Part shown: piece after piece, positions 55,516 to 63,198 of the stretch
Layout: each line of letters opens with the position of its first letter
How positions within the stretch are numbered: the stretch's first letter is position 1
Origin: Tsuneonella troitsensis
GTDB taxonomy: Bacteria > Pseudomonadota > Alphaproteobacteria > Sphingomonadales > Sphingomonadaceae
Length of the DNA: 64,000 nucleotides
Assembly: GCF_001441535.1 (NCBI RefSeq)
Contig: NZ_LMAU01000007.1
Location: 1 to 64,000 of the forward strand
Reading direction: 5' to 3'
Made by a program: the position numbers and the translations under genes
The notes under the pieces: model-generated
What the model was told of the DNA's origin: nothing
The model's input: only the letters and a program-made list of their open reading frames with translations
Databases searched by the model: none

Positions 55516-56292
55516 ATGACCTCGACCGACCGCATCTGGACCGCCGCGCTCGTCGTCATCGGCGACGAGATCCTATCGGGCCGCACTCACGACAAGAACA
55601 TCGCGCAGATCGCGTCCTGGTTGCAGGTCCAAGGCATCCGGCTCGCCGAGGTGCGTGTCGTGCCCGATGTCGAGGATCGCATCGTCGAGGCGGTGAACGC
55701 GCTGCGCGCGCGTAACGACTACCTCTTCACCACCGGCGGCATCGGTCCGACGCATGACGACATCACGGTTGATGCGGTCGCCAAGGCGCTGGGCGTGCCG
55801 GTGATCATTCATCCCGAAGCCCGCGCAATCCTGGAACGTTACTACATCGGGCGCGGGATCGAGCTCACCGAAGCGCGGCTGCGCATGGCTCGCGCGCCTG
55901 AGGGAGCCGAACTCATCCCCAACCGCATGTCGGGGGCACCCGGCCTGCGCATCGGCAACCTCTTCGTTATGGCCGGGGTTCCGCACATAACTGCCGGAAT
56001 GCTCGATGCGCTGACCGGTCAGCTCGAAGGCGGCGCACCGCTGCTGTCGGAAACGCTCGGCGGCTGGGTCCCGGAAAGCGAGGTCGTCGATATCCTGCGC
56101 CAGGCGGAAAAGGACTACGCCGGCGCGCCGGGCGGTGTCGCCATCGGCAGTTACCCGTTCTTCCGCGAGGGCAAGGTGGGCGCGAACTTCGTGATTCGCT
56201 CGACCGACGGAAACACACTTGCGGCTTGCCGCGACGCACTGGTGGCCGCGATGGACGCGGCAGGGCACTCGACCACGCCGGGCGGCATCTGA
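55516..56292 (+). CDS. CinA-type molybdopterin-binding-fold (COG1058) protein
   Basis: A 258-residue protein of the CinA N-terminal family (MoCF fold). The family motifs are ALVVIGDEILSGRTHDKNIAQIASWL, LFTTGGIGPTHDDITVDAVAKALG and FVMAGVPHITAGMLDAL. The C-terminal nicotinamide-nucleotide amidase domain found in longer CinA proteins is absent. In those proteins the N-terminal domain hydrolyses ADP-ribose-like compounds, so this may be the stand-alone hydrolase. The ribosome site is weak. The name 'competence-damage' should not be taken as function. Confidence 0.88.
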   Translation: MTSTDRIWTAALVVIGDEILSGRTHDKNIAQIASWLQVQGIRLAEVRVVPDVEDRIVEAVNALRARNDYLFTTGGIGPTHDDITVDAVAKALGVPVIIHPEARAILERYYIGRGIELTEARLRMARAPEGAELIPNRMSGAPGLRIGNLFVMAGVPHITAGMLDALTGQLEGGAPLLSETLGGWVPESEVVDILRQAEKDYAGAPGGVAIGSYPFFREGKVGANFVIRSTDGNTLAACRDALVAAMDAAGHSTTPGGI

Positions 56293-56303
56293 GCAAAGAA
56301 AAA

Positions 56304-56327
56304 GGGCCGGAGGTTTCCCCCCGGCCC
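56304..56327 (-). terminator. Rho-independent terminator of rplK-rplA
   Basis: On the minus strand a GGGCCGG / CCGGCCC stem with a ten-base loop is followed by TTTTTCTTTG. It lies about 150 bases after the rplA stop and just after the convergent CinA-type gene, so it may serve both. Confidence 0.65.
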
Positions 56328-56479
56328 ATTCTTGTCGCGCTATCGCTTCGCTACATGAGCGCAGCGATAAAAACTTGCGCCAACAGACCCTCAGGGTCCG
56401 CAAGGCCGACCGGCCGCCGCGCGGTTAGCGCGGGAGCCAAGGGGCCGGATGACCCCGCCGGCACTTAAGGCTCAACAAA

Positions 56480-57175
56480 CTACGCGCCTTCGACCTCGGC
56501 AAGATCGACCTTCAGGCCGGGGCCCATGGTCGTGGTCAGCGAGATCTTGCGGACGTACTTGCCCTTCGAGCCCGAAGGCTTGGCCTTGACGACCGCACCG
56601 GTCAGCGCGTCGAAGTTCTTCTTCAGCGCATCGTCCGAGAACGACAGCTTGCCGAGGCCGGAGTGGATGATGCCCTGCTTCTCGACGCGGAATTCGACCT
56701 GGCCGCCCTTGGCGTCCTTCACGGCCTGCTCCACGTTCGGCGTCACGGTACCGAGCTTGGGGTTCGGCATCAGGCCCTTGGGGCCCAGCACCTTACCCAG
56801 ACGGCCGACGACGCCCATCATGTCGGGAGTGGCGATGACGCGATCGTAGTCGAGGTTGCCGGCCTGCATGTCTTCCATCAGGTCTTCGGCACCGACCTTG
56901 TCGGCACCGGCAGCGAGGGCCTTTTCGGCGTTGTCGCCGCGAGCGAACACGGCGACCTTGACGTCCTTGCCCGTGCCCGACGGCAGCGAAACCATACCGC
57001 GAACCATCTGGTCGGCGTGACGCGGGTCGACGCCGAGGTTCATCGCGACTTCGAGAGTCTCGTCGAACTTCTTGCTGGCGTGCTCGCGCAGGGCCTTCAG
57101 CGCTTCGGCAAAGCTGTAATTCGCGTCGCGGTCGATCTGCGCGGTGACCTTGTTCTTCTTCGTCTGCTTGGCCAT
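56480..57175 (-). CDS. rplA: 50S ribosomal protein L1
   Basis: L1 stalk protein of the large subunit, and a repressor of its own mRNA in many bacteria. It is 231 residues from ATG 57175, preceded by rplK with four bases between. Signature segments are [51 protein letters not shown] and [17 protein letters not shown]. Longer in-frame forms would run through rplK and are rejected. rplJ and rplL do not follow, so the operon ends here. Confidence 0.98.
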   Translation of the reverse strand: MAKQTKKNKVTAQIDRDANYSFAEALKALREHASKKFDETLEVAMNLGVDPRHADQMVRGMVSLPSGTGKDVKVAVFARGDNAEKALAAGADKVGAEDLMEDMQAGNLDYDRVIATPDMMGVVGRLGKVLGPKGLMPNPKLGTVTPNVEQAVKDAKGGQVEFRVEKQGIIHSGLGKLSFSDDALKKNFDALTGAVVKAKPSGSKGKYVRKISLTTTMGPGLKVDLAEVEGA

Positions 57176-57179
57176 CGGA

Positions 57180-57611
57180 TCAGCCCTCCACCACTTCGAG
57201 GCCCATCGAGCGCGCGGAGCCCTCGATGATGCGGGTTGCCATCTCGATGTTGTTGGCATTGAGATCGGCCATCTTCAGCTCGGCGATTTCCGAAAGCTTG
57301 GAACGCTTGATGGTCCCGGCCTTCACCTTGCCCGGTTCCTTGGAACCCGACTTCAGGTTGGCCGCCTTCTTGATCAGGAAGCTCGCCGGGGGCGTCTTCG
57401 TGATGAAGGTGAAGCTGCGGTCGGCAAAGACGGTGATGACGGTGGGAATGGGCATGCCCTTTTCCATCTCGCCGGTCGCCGCGTTGAACGCCTTGCAGAA
57501 TTCCATGATGTTGACGCCGCGCTGGCCCAGCGCGGGGCCGATCGGGGGCGACGGGTTTGCGGCGCCCGCGGGCACCTGCAGCTTGATATAGCCGTCGATC
57601 TTCTTGGCCAC
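57180..57611 (-). CDS. rplK: 50S ribosomal protein L11
   Basis: L11 of the GTPase-associated centre, needed for RelA activation. It is 143 residues. Signature segments are [63 protein letters not shown] and ARSMGLEV at the C-terminus. Ribosome site AGGAGG is about seven bases before the ATG. It is followed by rplA. nusG, normally immediately upstream, is separated by a plus-strand retropepsin gene. Confidence 0.98.
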   Translation of the reverse strand: MAKKIDGYIKLQVPAGAANPSPPIGPALGQRGVNIMEFCKAFNAATGEMEKGMPIPTVITVFADRSFTFITKTPPASFLIKKAANLKSGSKEPGKVKAGTIKRSKLSEIAELKMADLNANNIEMATRIIEGSARSMGLEVVEG

Positions 57612-57851
57612 TGATGGCCTCCTTTCTCACTGTCGCAGGGGTGCTTCCACCCCGGCTCATGGTAAGCGGTCAGTCGAGACGCCTTCCGGCGGCTCTCCCG
57701 CATGGATTTCCCGATGCTGTCGCGTGGGAAGGCGCGCACATAGCGTCCGGGGCGCAAAACGCAAGCAGATCGGCGTAGACCGCGACCGGCCGGGAATGCC
57801 GTTCGTCGAACCGACATGGATCGGGCCTTGCCCCGGGCATAAGACCTTCGG

Positions 57852-58907
57852 ATGCGCTTACCCCTGTCTCATTTGCTGGCGATGACTGCGATGACGGCAC
57901 TGGGCGCTCCGTCGGCGGCTTCCGACGCCCCGGCCGAGGGCCAAGCTCGCGGCAGCACGCCGCAACCGAGGATGCCAGCGCTTCCACCCGCACAGATCGA
58001 CGATACGCTCGCGGTCGGCGGGGACGAGATTGACGCGCGCAAGCTGCGCACGCGCATGACGGTGCAGGTCCGTATCAACGACACCGGGCCCTATCGGTTC
58101 GTCGTCGACAGCGGCGCGGACACCTCGGTGGTGGGCGAGCGGATCTCGACCGCGCTCAGGCTTCGACCGGGCCAGCCGACGATGCTCAACGGCATAACCG
58201 ATTCGCAACCGGTCCAGCGGGTTTTCGTCGACGAGCTTGAACTAGGCCCCAGCCGCCTGTTCGACCTTGAAGTCCCGGTGCTCAAGGAAAGCAACATCGG
58301 GGCCGAGGGCATGGTGGGTCTCGACGCGCTCGTCCATCAGCGCCTCATGCTCGACTTCGAGAAGCGCCAGATTTCGGTCGACGATGGACGGCGAAAGGAT
58401 ACGCGGATGGACGGCGAGATCGTGGTCCGGGCGCGGCTCCAGCGCGGACAACTCATCCTTACACAAGTCATGGCAAACAAGGTGTCGGTCGACGCCATCA
58501 TCGATACCGGTTCGGAGGTTTCGATCGGCAACGCGAAACTGCGCGACGCGTTGATGTTGAAGAACTCGCGTCAGTTTCAGACGATAACCGTCATCGGTGT
58601 AACGGGGACTCCGGCGGAGTTGCAGTTGATCCGGGTCTCGCAGTTGAAGCTGGGATCCGTCACGCTGCGCGATGTCCCGATCGCATTTGCCGACATTCCG
58701 CCGTTCGCGGTGTTCGGGATCGACGATCAGCCGTCGCTCCTGCTCGGAACCGACGTGATGGAGACCTTCCGGCGGGTTCAGCTCGATTTCAGGGAAAGGC
58801 GGGTGCGCTTCCAGCTACGCAAATGCGCGCAGGTCGTGCGGATTAGCACGACCGGCAATTACGCATCACGCCTGTCGACGGATAACGAGGCGACCTGCCG
58901 GCGCTAG
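57852..58907 (+). CDS. Tandem retropepsin-like aspartic protease
   Basis: An exported 351-residue protein with two retroviral-type aspartic protease domains in one chain. A signal peptide is probable at residues 1-24. The first motif is VVDSGADTS (Asp86) and the second IIDTGSEVS (Asp218), each followed by the family's hydrophobic-hydrophobic-Gly segment (GMVGLDAL; LLLGTDVM). Each domain would supply one catalytic Asp. It lies between rplK and nusG on the opposite strand, converging on nusG. The role is unknown. Related periplasmic proteases act on envelope proteins. Confidence 0.85.
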   Translation: MRLPLSHLLAMTAMTALGAPSAASDAPAEGQARGSTPQPRMPALPPAQIDDTLAVGGDEIDARKLRTRMTVQVRINDTGPYRFVVDSGADTSVVGERISTALRLRPGQPTMLNGITDSQPVQRVFVDELELGPSRLFDLEVPVLKESNIGAEGMVGLDALVHQRLMLDFEKRQISVDDGRRKDTRMDGEIVVRARLQRGQLILTQVMANKVSVDAIIDTGSEVSIGNAKLRDALMLKNSRQFQTITVIGVTGTPAELQLIRVSQLKLGSVTLRDVPIAFADIPPFAVFGIDDQPSLLLGTDVMETFRRVQLDFRERRVRFQLRKCAQVVRISTTGNYASRLSTDNEATCRR

Positions 58908-58922
58908 GCCGCGCCGCCTGCC

Positions 58923-59459
58923 TTACTTGACGAGTTCGACCTGCTCGAAGTCGAGTTCGACCGGGGTCGCACGACCGAAGATCGAGACCGAGACCTTGAC
59001 CTTCTGCTTGTCGAAATCGAGTTCCTCGACAAGGCCGTTGAAGCTTGCGAAGGGGCCGTCGAGCACCTTGACCTGGTCGCCGATCTCGTAATCGACGCTG
59101 ACGTGCTTCTTGGGTTCGGCCTTCGCCGCCTCGACACCGCCGAAGTACCGCGCGGCCTCGCGCTCGGAAATGGCCTGCGGCTTCTGGCCGGAACCGAGGA
59201 AGCCGGTCACCTTCGGCGTGTTCTTGACGAGGTGGTACACGTCGTCGGTCATGGTCAGCTTGGCGAGCACGTAGCCCGGCATAAACTTGCGTTCGACCTG
59301 GACCTTCTTGCCGCGCTTGACCTCGGTCACCGTCTCGGTCGGAACCTCGACGGCCTCGACCGCTTCGGAAAGGCCCAGACGCTCGGCCTCGGCGATGATC
59401 GAATCGCGGACCTTGTTCTCGAAACCGGAATAGGCGTGGATGATGTACCAACGAGCCAT
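58923..59459 (-). CDS. nusG: Transcription termination/antitermination factor NusG
   Basis: RNA polymerase-associated elongation factor that couples to Rho and the ribosome. It is 178 residues. The NGN domain begins WYIIHAYSGFENKV and contains KFMPGYVLAKL and VTGFLGSGQKP. The C-terminal KOW domain holds YEIGDQVKVLDGPFASFNGLVEELDFDKQKVKVSVSIFGRATPVELDF. It is 26 bases downstream of secE. The usual nusG-rplK continuity is broken by the retropepsin gene. Confidence 0.98.
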   Translation of the reverse strand: MARWYIIHAYSGFENKVRDSIIAEAERLGLSEAVEAVEVPTETVTEVKRGKKVQVERKFMPGYVLAKLTMTDDVYHLVKNTPKVTGFLGSGQKPQAISEREAARYFGGVEAAKAEPKKHVSVDYEIGDQVKVLDGPFASFNGLVEELDFDKQKVKVSVSIFGRATPVELDFEQVELVK

Positions 59460-59485
59460 ATGTGCGCTTGTCTGTCCGTGTTTGC

Positions 59486-59680
59486 TCAGGCGAGCGACAG
59501 CAGCCAGCGCATCACTGCGCCAAAGGCCGAGTCGATCCCGAGGAAGAAGAGCGAGAGGATAACCATCATGATCCCGACGAAGATCGCCGTGCGAACCGTT
59601 TCTTCGCGGCTCGGCCAGACGACCTTGCGCCCTTCGGCACGCACCTGATTTACGAACTCGCCCGGACTGGTCTTGGCCAT
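59486..59680 (-). CDS. secE: Preprotein translocase subunit SecE
   Basis: Essential small subunit of the SecYEG channel. It is 64 residues from ATG 59680: an amphipathic helix PGEFVNQVRAEGRKVVWPSREET followed by one transmembrane helix (AIFVGIMMVILSLFFLGIDS). KVVWPSREE is the SecE signature. An upstream in-frame extension of 33 residues lacks family features. It is first of secE-nusG. The promoter lies in 59681-59827. Confidence 0.96.
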   Translation of the reverse strand: MAKTSPGEFVNQVRAEGRKVVWPSREETVRTAIFVGIMMVILSLFFLGIDSAFGAVMRWLLSLA

Positions 59681-59827
59681 GATGTTGAAGCTTTCGCCCC
59701 CCAGAGATTGAACCGCTTCTTCCGGGATGGGGTCAGCGCCGCCCCGGTTCAAGTACCGGGAGGGCCTAGCATCGCTCATCTGTCGGAAAAAGCGGTGTCG
59801 CCCTAGCCCTGCCTCGGCATGAAATCA

Positions 59828-59863
59828 AGCGGGGCCGCCCACCCGCAGGCGAGCGGCCCCGCT
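59828..59863 (-). terminator. Hairpin between small ORF and secE
   Basis: Perfect 11-bp stem (AGCGGGGCCGC / GCGGCCCCGCT) with a 14-base loop, located 23 bases after the small 49-residue gene. The T-run is only TGATTTC on the minus strand. It likely ends the tRNA-Trp/small-ORF transcript before secE. Confidence 0.55.
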
Positions 59864-59886
59864 TTCCCCTTTATTCGGTATCCCGG

Positions 59887-60036
59887 TCAGCGCATGCCGA
59901 ACAGCCGCGCAATAAGGCCGGGTTCTTCCATGGGGCGGATCGGGCCGTACTTGCGGAGCCGCGTGGAGGGGTCGGAATGCGGGCGGGGTTGCATCCAGCT
60001 ATCGGGACGACTGCTGCGAAAAGACAATCCGGACAT
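59887..60036 (-). CDS. Small basic hypothetical protein (49 residues)
   Basis: A short open frame with a strong ribosome site (GGAGG, six to seven bases before ATG 60036) and a hairpin just after its stop. The product begins MSGLSFRSSRPDSWMQ and ends with PGLIARLFGMR. It is rich in Arg and Pro with a hydrophobic-aromatic end. No known family is recognised. It lies between tRNA-Trp and secE on their strand, and its position between a tRNA and a terminator supports expression. Confidence 0.5.
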   Translation of the reverse strand: MSGLSFRSSRPDSWMQPRPHSDPSTRLRKYGPIRPMEEPGLIARLFGMR

Positions 60037-60220
60037 GCGAGCCTCCATCGAACGAGGTTACCCTCTGCTTGTCGATGAAAACAAACGGCTCGTGCCGGCG
60101 GTTCCCCGGTCTCGACCGTTACCTGAACGGTAACCATCTAAGTCACGACAGGACACCGGGGATTTTTGGTCGCCGCGTTTACGCGCACGTCCGGACAATC
60201 CCGAGGCCGAAGAAAAAAAT

Positions 60221-60296
60221 TGGCAGGGGTGACAGGATTCGAACCCGTGGCCCTCGGTTTTGGAGACCGATGCTCTACCAGCTGAGCTACACCCCT
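60221..60296 (-). tRNA. tRNA-Trp (anticodon CCA)
   Basis: The minus strand reads AGGGGTG...TAGCTCAGCTGGTAGAGC (D-arm), then an anticodon loop CTCCAAA with anticodon CCA, and the T-arm GGGTTCGAATCC. The acceptor stem AGGGGT pairs with ACCCCT, followed by G and an encoded CCA end. The total is 76 bases. It sits upstream of the small ORF and secE, a common alphaproteobacterial neighbourhood. Confidence 0.97.
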
Positions 60297-60374
60297 GCGC
60301 AGGGACGCGCGCTTTAGGTGCAAACGAAACGCACCGCAAGCGGGCAAACCCTGCTATCGGCGAAAGCACGACCG

Positions 60375-61103
60375 ATGCATGCTCCCGCCCTGCCCCTGAT
60401 CCCGACCGACCTGTTGTTGCTCGCCTATCGCAACGGCATCTTTCCGATGTCGGACAGCCGTGACGATCCGGAAGTGTTCTGGGTGGAGCCGCGCCGCCGG
60501 GCGATCCTGCCGCTGGACGGTTTCAGGCTATCGAAGTCGCTCGCCCGGACGATCCGGCGAGAACGCTTCCGGGTGACGTGCAACGCCGCTTTCGAGCGCG
60601 TGATCGAGGCCTGCTCCCAGCCGCGTCCCGATCATCCCGAAAGCTGGATAAGCGGGCGAATCATGGCGAGCTACCGGGCGTTGCATGAAGCCGGGCACGC
60701 GCACTCGATCGAGTGCTGGCAGGGCGACGACCTCGTCGGCGGGCTTTACGGAGTCGGTTTCGACCGGGTGTTCTGCGGCGAATCGATGTTCAGCCGGGTC
60801 CCCGATGCCAGCAAGGCCGCGCTCGCGTGGCTCGTGGCGCTCATGCGGCGCGGCGGAGCGCGCCTTCTCGACTGCCAGTTCATGACCGATCACCTCGCCT
60901 CGCTCGGTGCGATCGAGATCGCGCAGTCGCGCTACGTGGCGTTGCTGGGCGAGGCGTCGGGTGTGGGGGAAGGCGAAGGCGCCGTCTCGGGCGCCGCGGC
61001 CGCCTCGCTGCCCGAAGCGTTCGCTTCGCTGGTGTCCGAATCGGAAGCCGGAGGCGTCGCGCCGTCGAAGCTCATCCTGCAGTCCTTGACCCAGGCATCG
61101 TAG
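60375..61103 (+). CDS. aat: Leucyl/phenylalanyl-tRNA-protein transferase
   Basis: Adds Leu or Phe to N-terminal Arg/Lys of proteins for ClpS-ClpAP degradation. It is 242 residues from ATG 60375. Motifs are LLLLAYRNGIFPMSD, VFWVEPRRRAILPLDGFRLSKSLARTIRR, GHAHSIECWQGDDLVGGLYGVGFDRVFCGESMFSR and LLDCQFMTDHLASLGA. The domain ends near residue 196. The last roughly 45 residues (Gly/Ala/Ser/Glu-rich) are not typical and run antisense through the DUF2155 gene for 172 bases. Confidence 0.94.
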   Translation: MHAPALPLIPTDLLLLAYRNGIFPMSDSRDDPEVFWVEPRRRAILPLDGFRLSKSLARTIRRERFRVTCNAAFERVIEACSQPRPDHPESWISGRIMASYRALHEAGHAHSIECWQGDDLVGGLYGVGFDRVFCGESMFSRVPDASKAALAWLVALMRRGGARLLDCQFMTDHLASLGAIEIAQSRYVALLGEASGVGEGEGAVSGAAAASLPEAFASLVSESEAGGVAPSKLILQSLTQAS

Positions 61104-61543
61104 ATCGGGTGCTCGACCACGTTGATGCCGGGCGATTCCTTGAACAGCCAGCCCGAGAACACCTTGCCCCACTCGCCTTCGTCGCCCGCGGCGCGGACGA
61201 AGACCTGCGCAAACGCGCCGGTCTGGCGGGGAAATTCCCACGGCGCGGTGCGTTCGCAGGCGGCAAGGCGGACGATCACGTCGCCCCAGCGACGCGCTTC
61301 GCCCGGCTTCATCTCGAAGGTCTGCGACAGGTTGTTGCGCTTGTTCAGGACGCCGATCACCGCGACCCTGTCCTCCATCGGCGTGCCTGAGGACTGATCG
61401 ACCGGCTCAACCATCTTGGGCGAGCGGAGCTCCTCGGGAATCTCGGTCTCGACGGGCCGCGGCGCGGGCGCCTCCTGCGTGCAGGCAAGCAGTGCGCCCG
61501 TCGCGGCAAGAGCGATCGCGGCCCGGGCAATGGTCGGGCGCAT
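60932..61543 (-). CDS. DUF2155 lipoprotein
   Basis: A 203-residue exported protein. MRPTIARAAIALAATGALLAC is a probable lipoprotein signal. The DUF2155 domain (about 45-160) includes VIGVLNKRNNLSQTFEMKPGEARRWGDVIVRLAACERTAPWEFPRQTGAFAQVFVR and FSGWLFKESPGINVVEHPIYDAWVKDCRM. A Ser/Ala/Pro tail (about 165-203) follows. It lies just downstream of NDUFA12, as in many alphaproteobacteria. The last 57 codons overlap aat on the other strand. The function is unknown. Confidence 0.9.
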   Translation of the reverse strand: MRPTIARAAIALAATGALLACTQEAPAPRPVETEIPEELRSPKMVEPVDQSSGTPMEDRVAVIGVLNKRNNLSQTFEMKPGEARRWGDVIVRLAACERTAPWEFPRQTGAFAQVFVRAAGDEGEWGKVFSGWLFKESPGINVVEHPIYDAWVKDCRMSFDGATPPASDSDTSEANASGSEAAAAPETAPSPSPTPDASPSNAT

Positions 61544-61545
61544 CG

Positions 61546-61974
61546 TCAGCCCTCCGGGCTCCACGCTTCGTAATCGCCCGTCGCGGCCGCGCGCTTGCCG
61601 CCGCGCTCGAGCGCGCCTTGCGGGCGATAGGCGGCCTGCGTGCCGGTGGCGTTGGGGCTGTAGTCGGCTTCCCAGATGCGCGGCGGCGGAAGGTGGCTTT
61701 CGGGCACGGCCGAGCCTTCCTCGTCCGCCCGCGCACCGTGGAGCCAGCCGTGCCATTCGGCGGGCACGTTGCTGGCGTCGTTGGAGCCGGCGTAAATCAC
61801 CCAGCGACGCTCGTTCCCCGCGAAAGGCTGGCCCGCAGGCACCCGCTTTTTCGAGCGGCAATACTTGTTGCCCGCGAAATCGGTGCCGACGTGCTCGCCG
61901 TTGCGCGCCGACCACAGCGATGTGCCGATGGTCGCACCGTCCCACCAGGTGAAGATCTTGGAGAGAATTCCCAT
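61546..61974 (-). CDS. NADH:ubiquinone oxidoreductase subunit NDUFA12 (17.2 kDa)
   Basis: Accessory subunit of respiratory complex I found in alphaproteobacteria and mitochondria. It is 142 residues. Family segments are FTWWDGATIGTSLWSARNGEHVGTDFAGNKYC, RRWVIYAGSNDASNVPAEWHGWLHG and the acidic/aromatic end ATGDYEAWSPE. It is separated from the main nuo operon, which is usual. It overlaps nothing and lies two bases upstream of the DUF2155 gene. Confidence 0.95.
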   Translation of the reverse strand: MGILSKIFTWWDGATIGTSLWSARNGEHVGTDFAGNKYCRSKKRVPAGQPFAGNERRWVIYAGSNDASNVPAEWHGWLHGARADEEGSAVPESHLPPPRIWEADYSPNATGTQAAYRPQGALERGGKRAAATGDYEAWSPEG

Positions 61975-62029
61975 GCGACGGGCGCCTAGCCGATTCGCCC
62001 GAACGCGCCAAGCACCTGTCCGCCGACCC

Positions 62030-62509
62030 TCACCACTGGATTTCGCTTCCCGGCACTATGCCGAGTTCGGCGGCGCGCCCCGCCTTCAGTTCGAGGACCG
62101 CCGCCGTCAGGTCGAGCGCGCCCACCGGGTCGAGCGAATAGGGCACGGTGTTGGCCCCGACATTGATAACCTTGCGATCGGTGCCGATGAAGATGATGTC
62201 GAGCGACATCGGCGTGTTCTTCATCCAGAAGCTGGCCACATCCGGCGGGTTTCGCGGGAAGATCATTCCCTCGTTCGCGCCCATCTCGGTCCGGAACATC
62301 AACCCTTTTGCCTGTTCCGCCGACGTGGCGGCCACTTCCGCGCGGATGACGTGTCGCCCGCTCGCAGTGGTCACGGTCACCGGAATGACCTGCAGGCCGG
62401 AGACGGGGTGCGTGGCCGGGGCTTGCGCCACGGGTGATGCCTCGGCTGCAGGTTGCGGCGAACAGGCGGCGAGCACGGCGACCAGCGCCAGCGCGACTAT
62501 ACGGTTCAT
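62030..62509 (-). CDS. DUF192 lipoprotein
   Basis: A 159-residue lipoprotein: signal with lipobox LAAC (Cys16), then a DUF192 domain (about 38-159). Typical parts are EVAATSAEQAKGLMFRTEM, ANEGMIFPRNPPDVASFWMKNTPMSLDIIFIG and the ending LDLTAAVLELKAG. DUF192 proteins are of unknown function. The ATG at 62509 overlaps the recX stop by four bases. GAGGAG lies before the start. Confidence 0.93.
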   Translation of the reverse strand: MNRIVALALVAVLAACSPQPAAEASPVAQAPATHPVSGLQVIPVTVTTASGRHVIRAEVAATSAEQAKGLMFRTEMGANEGMIFPRNPPDVASFWMKNTPMSLDIIFIGTDRKVINVGANTVPYSLDPVGALDLTAAVLELKAGRAAELGIVPGSEIQW

Positions 62510-63063
62510 GGAAACTCCTCGACCTCGTTCGCCCACGCTTCGGCGTCGGCGATACTCGCCGCATCGACTACCGCGCGGGCGGCATCGAATCCATGCCCCG
62601 CGCGTAACATGGCGGCGATTTGTTTCTCGCGCGCGGCGCGATCCGGCCCGGCGCTGCCCCACGGCCCGACTCGCCGCCGCGCGGCATAGGCCAGCGCGGC
62701 CCGCCGCTGCTCGGCCTCGCCGGCGCGCACATCGTTGCGGATCGCCTCGTCGATGCCCGCCGCGCCGAGCGTCTGGTCGACCCGCCGAACGCCGTATCCG
62801 CGCCTGAGAAGACTGCCGCCCTTCGCGCGCGCCCACGCCTCGTCGTCGATGTAGCCCAACTCGACGAATCGCTCGACGATGGCCCGGGGATCGGGCGAGC
62901 GATCGCCCTCCCAGCCGCGCTCGCGCAGTTTGCGACCGAGATATTGCTCGACTTTCGCCGCGCTTGTCGCAAAGCGCGCCACATAGGCCAGCGCGAGTTC
63001 TTCGAGCTTGGCTGGACCAAGCGGGGGCGGCGGACGGCGCTCTCTGACGGTTCGGCGGGTCAT
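62506..63063 (-). CDS. recX: Regulatory protein RecX
   Basis: Modulates RecA filaments. It is 185 residues from ATG 63063 with three-helix repeats. Recognisable parts are ALAYVARFATSAAKVEQYLGRKLRERG, VERFVELGYIDDEAWARAKGGSLLRRGYGVRRVDQTLGAAGID, and the third repeat with KQIAAMLRAGHGFDAARAVVDA. Longer in-frame forms extend through the divergent ligase gene and are rejected. recA is not in the window. The arrangement recX-DUF192 is common in sphingomonads. Confidence 0.9.
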   Translation of the reverse strand: MTRRTVRERRPPPPLGPAKLEELALAYVARFATSAAKVEQYLGRKLRERGWEGDRSPDPRAIVERFVELGYIDDEAWARAKGGSLLRRGYGVRRVDQTLGAAGIDEAIRNDVRAGEAEQRRAALAYAARRRVGPWGSAGPDRAAREKQIAAMLRAGHGFDAARAVVDAASIADAEAWANEVEEFP

Positions 63064-63198
63064 CGTTCGCCATATTCGTGCCACACTGTGTAACGAATGG
63101 GAAACCTTGGACCACACGCGCGTGAAGGGTCGCGCACCGACGGACTGCATACAGGAAGCGCCAAAGGGGCGCGCAGACAACGGGTTATCGCTCCACAC

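Noticed and set aside
56393-56440. GC-rich inverted-looking stretch downstream of rplA
   Set aside because: No stable perfect stem with a T-run. The hairpin at 56304-56327 is a better terminator.
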